A stretch of DNA of 9,626 bases. It comes from Micropepsaceae bacterium (GTDB taxonomy: Bacteria; Pseudomonadota; Alphaproteobacteria; Micropepsales; Micropepsaceae). The notes beneath the pieces are model-generated. The model was not told the origin of the DNA and did no database searches. It saw only the letters and a list, made by a program, of their open reading frames with translations. The position numbers and the translations under genes are program-made. The DNA is taken from NCBI GenBank assembly GCA_025450355.1, contig JANWHR010000155.1, positions 1 to 9,626 of the forward strand, in the 5' to 3' direction. Below, one piece after another: positions 1 through 5,706 of this stretch. Position 1 is the stretch's first letter, and every line of letters begins with the position of its first letter.

Positions 1-976
1 CGGCGAAGTTTCCTACAAGAAACTGGCCAAGGCAGACGGCAGCGGATACGCGGCCACAACACATGGCGTCACACGCGACAAGCAGGGCCACTTCTGGTTC
101 GACATCAATCCTGGCCGCCGCAGCCTCGGCGAATTGATCCCGGCGCCGGGAATGCCCGCCCAGGATGCCAAGCTGAATGTCTATCCGACACCGGACACCA
201 TGTCCCCGCTCGGCGGCGCCGTGACGATGGACGTGGACGGCAAGGGCAAGGTCTGGGCCTCTGCTCCGGATGGCGTGTTGCGGTTTGATCCCACCACCAA
301 GGAATTCATGTTCTTCAAGGATTCCGCGGTGAAACGTCCCATCGGCACCGGCGGCACCTATGGCGCGGCCGGCGACCGTTACGGCAATGGCTGGTGGGCG
401 GAAATGGGCTTTGACATCATTGGCAAGGCCGATGCCGCCACCGGCAAGATCAAGGAGATTCAGCTTCCGGAAGTCCCGGGCATCAAGAAGCTCATGACTC
501 CGGTACAGCTCGCGGCCTATGACAAGGTCACGGACATCTCCACCGGCAATCCGTATCCTTGGGCGCAGGGACCACGCCGCATGGGAACCGACAAGAATGG
601 CGACATTCTCTGGGTCGGCGACAGTTGGGGCTCCACTTTGGCTGAGATCAATGTGAAGACCGACGCCGTGAAGATGATCCCGTTCCCCGAAAAAGGCATG
701 CAGCCCTACCACATCAGCGTTGACGCCCATCACAATGTGTGGGGCAACCTTTGGACGGCGGATGAGATCTTCCGTTACGATCCGGCGACCAATCAGTGGA
801 CGACGTTCCCGCTGCCGGTGCGCGGCACGGAAATCCGGCATCTCTCGGTCTATGACCAACCGGATGGCAGTGTGAAAATCAGCCTGCCGGTGTACCGGAC
901 CAATCAGATGGGTCTGTTCACCATTCGCAGCGAAGCCGACATGGCCAAACTGCGGCAGCAGGTTGCATCCCGCTAA
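1..976 (+). CDS. Virginiamycin B lyase-like (Vgb/NHL-type) beta-propeller protein, 5' truncated by window edge
   Basis: The frame is open from base 2 to the TAA at 974-976, giving 324 residues. A TTG at 134 lies inside the coding frame and is not the likely start, because the propeller pattern already begins upstream (HGVTRDKQGHFWF around bases 62-103). Blade-like repeats of about 35-45 residues recur: GKVWASAPDGVLRFDP, GNGWWAEMGFDIIGKAD, GDILWVGDSWGSTLAEIN and HHNVWGNLWTADEIFRYDP, each followed by an LP/FP-ending strand. This G-x-W...I-x-R-x-D-P layout is typical of the streptogramin lyase/Vgb superfamily, usually seven blades, of which five to six are visible. True Vgb linearises streptogramin B antibiotics, but most genomic relatives have unknown roles and are often exported. 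I cannot check the catalytic residues or a signal peptide, as the N-terminus is missing. The fold is fairly secure; the enzyme activity is not claimed. A strong terminator follows 25 bases downstream. Confidence 0.8.
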   Translation, partial: GEVSYKKLAKADGSGYAATTHGVTRDKQGHFWFDINPGRRSLGELIPAPGMPAQDAKLNVYPTPDTMSPLGGAVTMDVDGKGKVWASAPDGVLRFDPTTKEFMFFKDSAVKRPIGTGGTYGAAGDRYGNGWWAEMGFDIIGKADAATGKIKEIQLPEVPGIKKLMTPVQLAAYDKVTDISTGNPYPWAQGPRRMGTDKNGDILWVGDSWGSTLAEINVKTDAVKMIPFPEKGMQPYHISVDAHHNVWGNLWTADEIFRYDPATNQWTTFPLPVRGTEIRHLSVYDQPDGSVKISLPVYRTNQMGLFTIRSEADMAKLRQQVASR

Positions 977-1001
977 TCGGGCGACGGCATGAGTTACCAG
1001 G

Positions 1002-1024
1002 CGGGCGGGCCAATGGCCCGCCCG
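1002..1024 (+). terminator. Rho-independent terminator after the beta-propeller gene
   Basis: A perfect 10-bp GC-rich stem (1002-1011 pairing with 1015-1024) closes a 3-base AAT loop and is followed by the T-rich tail TTCTGTTT at 1025-1032. It lies 25 bases after the stop codon of the plus-strand propeller gene. On the minus strand the flank is not T-rich, so it probably works mainly rightward. It also separates that gene from the decayed minus-strand efflux remnant. Confidence 0.8.
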
Positions 1025-1045
1025 TTCTGTTTGGGGCGTGGGGCC

Positions 1046-1362
1046 CTATTGCGAGGTTGCGTTGGCTTCGACTGCGGCGTCGTCCCGGTTCCACCAGCCT
1101 CCGCCCAAAGCCCGGAACAGCGCCGCGGTATCGGCGAAGCGCGTGGCGAGCGCCTGCACCAGGGCGATATGGGTCTGCTGATAACCTGTTCGGCATGCAG
1201 CAGTGAAATATAGCGTCGGGGCGCCAGTTCGCGATCGGCGCCACCACCTTCGCGACGCCAATCTGCGCGCTCATCTCATGCAGTTGCGCTTCCGCGGCGC
1301 GGATGTCCGGCCGCTGCTCGGCCAGTTTGGATGGCAGGCTCACCGGGAGGTCCTCCCGCAGA
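1046..1362 (-). pseudogene. Remnant of RND efflux outer-membrane factor (NodT/OprM-type lipoprotein), truncated, internally deleted and frameshifted
   Basis: Read on the minus strand, about 1362 to 1251 encodes LPVSLPSKLAEQRPDIRAAE followed by a QLHEMSAQIGVA tail, the characteristic mid-protein segment of NodT-family outer-membrane factors. Bases 1227-1186 then encode LAPRRYISLLHAEQ in another frame, and 1183-1046 encode YQQTHIALVQALATRFAD and then ALFRALGGGWWNRDD, ending at TAG (1046-1048). These are the usual family C-terminus, but some 180 residues normally separate the two blocks, so there is an internal deletion at about 1228-1250. A further one-base loss lies at about 1184-1186 (GTTATCAG where the family pattern expects GC-TTATCAG). 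The N-terminal half, including signal peptide and lipobox, is missing. Intact homologues are about 450-500 residues and form the outer-membrane channel of tripartite pumps. The gene is not functional. The exact ends of homology are estimated by eye. Confidence 0.85.
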
Positions 1363-1562
1363 TCCTTGCCATCGATGACGTGAATCTCGCAACCGAACAG
1401 TTCGTACACATCGTGCTCGGAGGCGTTCGCGACCGGGTCATCGTGGGCGTGATGCGGCGGCCCAATCTCGCGCAAAGGAAACGCATCGCACAGCAGGCGG
1501 TCCGGATATTCCTCTCCGGAACGCTGTTGGAAAAGGCGTCGGGCCCGGGCGCGCTCGCTTAA
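1363..1562 (+). pseudogene. Remnant of TetR-family transcriptional regulator, C-terminal ligand-binding domain only
   Basis: The plus-strand frame ending at TAA 1560-1562 reads AIDDVNLATEQFVHIVLGG and then MRRPNLAQRKRIAQQAVRIFLSGT from about 1368. This matches the last helices of TetR/AcrR-type regulators: a DP-x-LAAEQF-like helix, then PSxxERxRIAxxAVRLFLxGT. The N-terminal helix-turn-helix and most of the ligand pocket are absent; upstream of about 1360 the same DNA is instead the antisense of the outer-membrane-factor remnant. An ATG at 1203 in this frame only reads antisense efflux sequence, so I treat the 119-codon frame as a fusion artefact. TetR regulators are commonly divergent to RND efflux operons, which fits the neighbour. 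About 65 residues of regulator remain; DNA binding is impossible without the helix-turn-helix. Family assignment is by pattern recognition and moderately sure. Confidence 0.65.
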
Positions 1563-1581
1563 GACCTGGGCTCCGGCGAAA

Positions 1582-1863
1582 TCAAACCCGGTGGTGAAAG
1601 GCCCCGTGGCCGGTCACCGGGTGAAATCCGAGTCCTGCTTCGCGGCGGAAATGGCGATCGAAATCCCGGTGGAACGGGCGCCCTGGCCCTTCGGAAAACC
1701 AGAATGCGCCTTCTGGTCCCCAGTAGCCGTTCCAATACGGGCCGTAGTAGCCGTCATAATAGGCTGGGGAACCATATCCGGCGGCGTAGCTGCCATAGCC
1801 ATAGTCAGACGCGCATCCCGCCAGCATGAGTGCAGCGGCGGCACACAATCCGAACCTGCTCAT
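1582..1863 (-). CDS. Small Gly/Tyr-rich lipoprotein, probably outer-membrane attached, function unknown
   Basis: This is a 93-residue protein from ATG 1863-1861 to TGA 1584-1582. I chose this start rather than the upstream in-frame option because it directly precedes a lipoprotein signal, MSRFGLCAAAALMLAGC, with lipobox L14-A15-G16-C17. A GGAG ribosome-binding site sits six to seven bases before the ATG. Residue +2 after the lipid-carrying cysteine is Ala, not Asp, which by the usual sorting rule favours the outer membrane. The mature part starts with a Gly/Tyr/Trp-rich stretch (repeated YG, GYYGPYW, GYWGP), then an FWF segment, then a basic, His/Arg/Phe-rich tail ending GHGAFHHRV. Proteins like this are frequent as hypothetical lipoproteins in alphaproteobacteria; no function is known to me. 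It is divergent from the autotransporter gene and ends 19 bases from the TetR remnant. It is probably real, since signal, start and composition agree. Confidence 0.8.
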   Translation of the reverse strand: MSRFGLCAAAALMLAGCASDYGYGSYAAGYGSPAYYDGYYGPYWNGYWGPEGAFWFSEGPGRPFHRDFDRHFRREAGLGFHPVTGHGAFHHRV

Positions 1864-2029
1864 ATCCGCTCCGTGAGATCGAGGATCACAGATAACAACG
1901 CGGCCTTGCGCCCTGCCCGGCCCGGTCGGTCCGATCAATCCATTGCGAGGCTGCGCCTGCCGGGCGTGCGCGGGGAAGCGATCGAAAATTTAACCGGACG
2001 AACGGTTTTCGCCCGAATGCGTCCGTGTG

Positions 2030-2052
2030 CGGCAAAACTGCGCGTTTTGCCG
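2030..2052. promoter_or_regulatory. Perfect 9-bp inverted repeat in the autotransporter leader (operator or mRNA hairpin)
   Basis: CGGCAAAAC (2030-2038) and GTTTTGCCG (2044-2052) are exact reverse complements separated by five bases. It lies 68 bases before the GTG start of the autotransporter, in the 257-bp divergent region shared with the minus-strand lipoprotein. No T-run follows on either strand, so it is not a canonical terminator. A dyad of this size (23 bp) would fit a dimeric repressor site, and as RNA it would be a stable leader hairpin. I could not place a convincing -35/-10 pair nearby, so its relation to a promoter is unknown. Confidence 0.45.
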
Positions 2053-2120
2053 GGCTTTCTGCGTTTGCATTTCTCCTGTTGTGCGCTCTACATGGCCAGG
2101 ACATCCGGGGGCATGCCGCT

Positions 2121-5100
2121 GTGAAAAAACGCCTGATCGCATGGGCCGCAGTCTGCGTGCTGCTTGGCAGTCCGGCCTTTGCCAGCGATCTCACGATCGA
2201 CAGCAAGACCACGTCTCCGGTCCAGACAGACGCGGCCGCCGGTGGCACGGCGGGTAACATCACGATCACCTCCTCGGGTTCGGTGGAAGTTTCACGGTCG
2301 GGACCCGCTGTCCTGCTGAACTCGAACAACAGCATCTCGAATAGCGGTACGATTTCGAACTCGGCCGGCAATGGCGCCACCGGCATCACGATCGTTCCCG
2401 GATACACGGGATCGGTCACAAACAGCGGCACGATCAACGTCATCACGACGGGGACCGCCCCGACGACGACGGGTCAGTACGGCATTCTGCTGATGAGCCC
2501 GAACTCGGTGACGTTTACGGGCACGGCCGCGAACAATTCCACGAGCCTCACGGCCTCGGACGTCATTGGCGTGATTTCCACCGGCGAAGTTGTCTCCGGA
2601 GCAACCGGCTTCACCACCGGAACCTATGTCGCAGGCCAGAGTTCCGGCACGCCGGGCGGCAACGGCGCTTACGTTCTGAATCAGGCAACCACAGCGGCAC
2701 TCAGCAACGAGGCGCTTAGCGCGACCGGGTCAAATTTTGTCGCAACCGGCTCAGGAACCACGCTCACGGTCACATCGGTGACCGGCCTGCTGTCGCCCGG
2801 AAATATCGTTTCGGGAACAGGGGTGCCGATTGGAACGACGATCTTGAGCCAGGTGTCGGGCACTCCGGGCGGCGTCGGCGTGTACACGACAAGCGGGCCC
2901 ACGACCGCATCCGGCGTAACGCTGTTTGCCTTTCCGCAAATTGCTCCATTCACCGGCGATATCACCACCAAAACGGGATCGAACATCGCGGTCGCGGGGT
3001 TTGGCGCCAATGGAATCGGCATCCTTTCGGAACTGAACGGAAATCTGCTGCAGGGCGGCACAATCACGGCGCAGGGCACGACATCGAGCGGCATTCTCAC
3101 CACCGCGCCGATCACCGGCGCCTTTGTCAATACCGGCACAGTTCAGACGGAACCCCCAACCGGCGTCATCGTCGGGACCACCACGACGATTTTGTCACCG
3201 GGTTGGGCGGCGGCCTTTGGCGGAAATGTCGGGGGAGGAATCCTCAACGCGGGCCCGGTCAGCGCGACCGACAAGACGGCGGTCGCGGTGTTGAGCACGA
3301 TCGGCGCGTCGCCGGCGCTGATTGTCGCGCCAACCGTGTCATCGGACGCCAATGGCATCAGCATCGGGCTCGTATCCGACACCAACGCGCCGGGATACAG
3401 CATCATCAACCGGGGCAAGATCACCGCGACGGGCGAACAACCCGGCGTGTCGCCGATTGCCGTGCAAATCGGCAACGGCGCGTCAGATACGAGCGGTACG
3501 GCAACGACGCTCTCCGGCGGAATTTACAACAGCGGCACGATTGCCGCGGTTGCAACCAGCGACAGCCAAATTCCGCTGCAGCTCGCGCCCACATCGGCGA
3601 GCGCCACCGCGATGATGATCGGCGTCGGTGCAACGGTTCCGGCGCTGACCAACACCGCCACGGGAACGATCTCTGCAACGACCACGGGGCCCAAGGGGGG
3701 TACGGCTACGGCGATTGTGATCGAGGGCACCGGCCAGATCCAAAGCACGGCCTCCACGCTGATCGGCGGATCACTGCAATCGCTGAGCAATGCCGGCACA
3801 ATCAGCGCAGCCGCGGTTTCGACCGATCCGACCATCACCGGCCTGACGGCATTTGCGATTCAGGACCTCGGGGGCGCGCTGACTTCGGTGACGAACAGCG
3901 GCACAATTTCAGCCACCGCGACCGTACTGAACAATGCTTCCCAGGCCACGATCGCCGCCGACCTGTCTGCCAACACGCAAGCCGTGACTTTTACAAACAC
4001 CGGCACGGTCACGGGCGACCTGCTGTTCCCGAACGTCGCGAACAATCAGCTCAGTATCAACGGAGCGAAAGCCAGCGTTTCCGGGCAGGTGCGTTCGACC
4101 GGGCTGGGAACCGTAAACATTTCGGTTTCCGGGAGCGGCGCCGGCGGCATTCTGCACACAACTGCGGTGGTCAACGCCGGGTCGCTGAACGTCGGCCCGA
4201 ATGGGACGCTGGACCTCGAAGTTGGAAACAGCACGACCGTGGTATCCGCGAGCGGCCCCGTGACCTTCGATGCCGCCTCCCACATCACGGTCACACCGGT
4301 CGCCGTATTGCCGACCAACACGAACATAAGACTGGTGCATTCCGACACATCACTGAGTTTCGGCAATGAAGCGGCAACCCTGTCCACGATTCAGGTGCCG
4401 TTCCTCTTCGCCAGCAACCTGTCCACGGATGCGAACAATCTCACGCTGACCCTGCAGCGCAAAACCGTCGCGCAGCTTGGGCTCACCGGAAACGCCGCCG
4501 CGATTTTCGGACCGGCGATCACCGCGTCGCTGCGCGACGCGCAACTGGGCGCCGCCCTCAGTTTGATCGGGAGCAGCCCGGCGTTGGAGTCCGCGCTGAA
4601 CGCGCTGCTGCCCATCTCTTCGGCCGCCAATCAGGCGATGGCCGAACAATTGAGTAATCCTTATACGAACGGAATTGGCGTCCGGCAGCGTGCCCTGCTT
4701 CTCAACACATTGCCGCAGTCCGGGTTCAATCCCTGGCTGCAGGGTTCGTTTGACCTGGGCAACGGTTCGGGTACGAACAGCTTCGACAGCCACGGCGCCG
4801 GAGTCACGGCGGGGATTGATTTCAGCGATCCCACGAGGGGTCATTTCGGCCTTGCGGTCACCATTCAGCAGACAAATGCCAGCGAGAAGACGCCAGCCGT
4901 GGCGACCGAGCGGGGCACATGGTTCCTGCTGTCACCCTATATGGGGTTCAAGGCGGACAACCTGTTCCTTGACGTCCAGCTGAATGGCGGCGGAGCCGAC
5001 TTGCAGGCCAGCCGTACGGTCACGGTTGGATCTTTGTCCCGCGTCTCGACCAGTGCGCCATCGCTGACGCTGGCGTCGGGCGCAATCACCGGTGGTTACA

Positions 5101-5549
5101 TCTGGAATGCCGGATTTATCAGTCTCGTACCGCAGCTCACGCTGAACGGCCTTGCTCTGTTCAATCACAATTACACGGAACAAAACGGCGGCGCAGGGGT
5201 GGACCTGACGGTCTCGTCACGCAGCCAGGATGCCGTGAACGCATTTGCGGGTATCGGCGCCGGCACAAGCTTCGATTGGCTCAACGGCCGGCTGGCGCCT
5301 CAATTGCTGGCGGGATATGGGCACGAGGTGATCGGGGGAACCAACTCCGGCACAGCCGCTGCTTTCGCCACGATTCCCTTCTCGACATTTACGGTTGCCG
5401 GAGCACCCTTCTCGCGGTCTGAAATCGTTGGTGGATTCACCCTGGATTTCATTTCCGGCGGCGTGACATTCGGTGCCAGTTACAACGCGATCTCTGCCGC
5501 GCACTCACTGTCGCAAACCGCACGCCTGACCTTCAGTACCCAATTCTGA
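2121..5549 (+). CDS. Autotransporter (type Va secretion) with repeat-rich passenger and C-terminal beta-barrel
   Basis: This is a 1142-residue protein. The GTG at 2121 is preferred because it opens a clean Sec signal peptide (VKKRLIAWAAVCVLLGSPAFA, cut after A21) and has a G-rich GGGGG motif nine bases upstream; an in-frame GTG at 2025 would add 32 residues and a second hydrophobic stretch. Residues 22 to about 778 form the Gly/Ser/Thr/Asn-rich passenger with recurring NSGTI-type repeats, as in beta-helical autotransporters, interrupted at about 131-273 by two fibre-like modules. About 779-867 is a mostly helical linker (GPAITASLRDAQLGAALSL...ALNALLP). Residues 868-1142 are the beta-barrel, starting GFNPWLQGSFDLG and ending with the outer-membrane signature LTFSTQF with terminal Phe. 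The passenger would be exposed on or released from the cell surface; an adhesin role is likely but not shown. No catalytic motif was seen. It stands alone between a divergent lipoprotein and the pump. Confidence 0.92.
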   Translation: MKKRLIAWAAVCVLLGSPAFASDLTIDSKTTSPVQTDAAAGGTAGNITITSSGSVEVSRSGPAVLLNSNNSISNSGTISNSAGNGATGITIVPGYTGSVTNSGTINVITTGTAPTTTGQYGILLMSPNSVTFTGTAANNSTSLTASDVIGVISTGEVVSGATGFTTGTYVAGQSSGTPGGNGAYVLNQATTAALSNEALSATGSNFVATGSGTTLTVTSVTGLLSPGNIVSGTGVPIGTTILSQVSGTPGGVGVYTTSGPTTASGVTLFAFPQIAPFTGDITTKTGSNIAVAGFGANGIGILSELNGNLLQGGTITAQGTTSSGILTTAPITGAFVNTGTVQTEPPTGVIVGTTTTILSPGWAAAFGGNVGGGILNAGPVSATDKTAVAVLSTIGASPALIVAPTVSSDANGISIGLVSDTNAPGYSIINRGKITATGEQPGVSPIAVQIGNGASDTSGTATTLSGGIYNSGTIAAVATSDSQIPLQLAPTSASATAMMIGVGATVPALTNTATGTISATTTGPKGGTATAIVIEGTGQIQSTASTLIGGSLQSLSNAGTISAAAVSTDPTITGLTAFAIQDLGGALTSVTNSGTISATATVLNNASQATIAADLSANTQAVTFTNTGTVTGDLLFPNVANNQLSINGAKASVSGQVRSTGLGTVNISVSGSGAGGILHTTAVVNAGSLNVGPNGTLDLEVGNSTTVVSASGPVTFDAASHITVTPVAVLPTNTNIRLVHSDTSLSFGNEAATLSTIQVPFLFASNLSTDANNLTLTLQRKTVAQLGLTGNAAAIFGPAITASLRDAQLGAALSLIGSSPALESALNALLPISSAANQAMAEQLSNPYTNGIGVRQRALLLNTLPQSGFNPWLQGSFDLGNGSGTNSFDSHGAGVTAGIDFSDPTRGHFGLAVTIQQTNASEKTPAVATERGTWFLLSPYMGFKADNLFLDVQLNGGGADLQASRTVTVGSLSRVSTSAPSLTLASGAITGGYIWNAGFISLVPQLTLNGLALFNHNYTEQNGGAGVDLTVSSRSQDAVNAFAGIGAGTSFDWLNGRLAPQLLAGYGHEVIGGTNSGTAAAFATIPFSTFTVAGAPFSRSEIVGGFTLDFISGGVTFGASYNAISAAHSLSQTARLTFSTQF
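2330..4020 (+). repeat. Degenerate N-[ST]-G-T-[IV]-x-A repeats of the autotransporter passenger
   Basis: At least nine copies of a short motif can be read: NSGTIS near 2338, NSGTIN 2421, NTGTVQ 3129, NRGKIT 3409, NSGTIA 3528, NTATGTISA 3650, NAGTISA 3788, NSGTISA 3894 and NTGTVTG 3993. The DNA is also similar (AACAGCGGCACGAT and variants). Spacing is irregular, from about 80 to several hundred bases. Such motifs form turns of right-handed beta-helices in autotransporter passengers. Confidence 0.7.
2511..2938 (+). repeat. Two tandem fibre-like modules (SGTGVPxGTxIxSQ–SGTPGGxGxY type) within the passenger
   Basis: Two consecutive units of about 70 residues align well. The first, about 2511-2728, has TSLTASDVIGVISTGEVVSG then SSGTPGGNGAYVLNQATTA; the second, about 2729-2938, has TTLTVTSVTGLLSPGNIVSG then VSGTPGGVGVYTTSGPTTA. 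The pattern (VxxGxxVSGTGVxxGTxI followed by GTPGGxGxYTxS) is one I recognise from phage tail-fibre and other large repetitive surface proteins. The flanking NSGTI-type beta-helix sequence resumes after 2938. Homology to fibre proteins is recalled, not searched. Confidence 0.6.
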
Positions 5550-5597
5550 AGAATGCCTTAAGGGAATCTGCCCGATGGCGTCCGGTTTTTTGCACGA

Positions 5598-5627
5598 TTG
5601 TGTCGCGGCAATATGGGCTGATACAAC
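5598..5627 (+). promoter_or_regulatory. Possible sigma-70-like promoter for the RND pump gene
   Basis: In the 157-bp gap between the autotransporter and the pump, TTGTGT (5598-5603) is followed after 18 bases by TACAAC (5622-5627), which carries an upstream TG at 5619-5620 (extended -10). The -10 matches four of six consensus positions and the -35 matches three of six. The site is 79 bases before the pump ATG. It is a weak prediction, chosen because the gap is long enough to need a promoter and no better pair was found. Confidence 0.3.
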
Positions 5628-5706
5628 CTTGAACAACAATTCATCCCAGGCAGTTAATTTTCGTGTCAATTGAAGCCTTGGTTCAAGGGTCTTCCGTCAC
5701 CACGCC

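Noticed and set aside
918..1475. 185-codon minus-strand open frame starting at TTG 1475
   Set aside because: It joins antisense of the TetR remnant, a real fragment of the outer-membrane factor, an out-of-frame C-terminal part and antisense of the propeller gene. It is a chimera of a scar, not one protein.
1203..1562. 119-codon plus-strand frame as an intact small protein
   Set aside because: The first half is antisense of the efflux channel remnant; only the C-terminal part resembles TetR regulators and it lacks the DNA-binding domain.
1995..2025. CGGACG/CGTCCG inverted repeat upstream of the main palindrome
   Set aside because: Six-base arms 19 bases apart are expected by chance in GC-rich DNA.
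3203..4369. 388-codon alternative-frame ORF within the autotransporter
   Set aside because: Arg/His/Gln-rich shadow frame of a high-GC repetitive gene; no start signal and no recognisable domain.
5551..5591. Possible terminator after the autotransporter
   Set aside because: There is a six-T run (5586-5591), but the preceding sequence gives only a stem of about three base pairs, and the nearby CCTTAAGG palindrome has no loop. No convincing hairpin.
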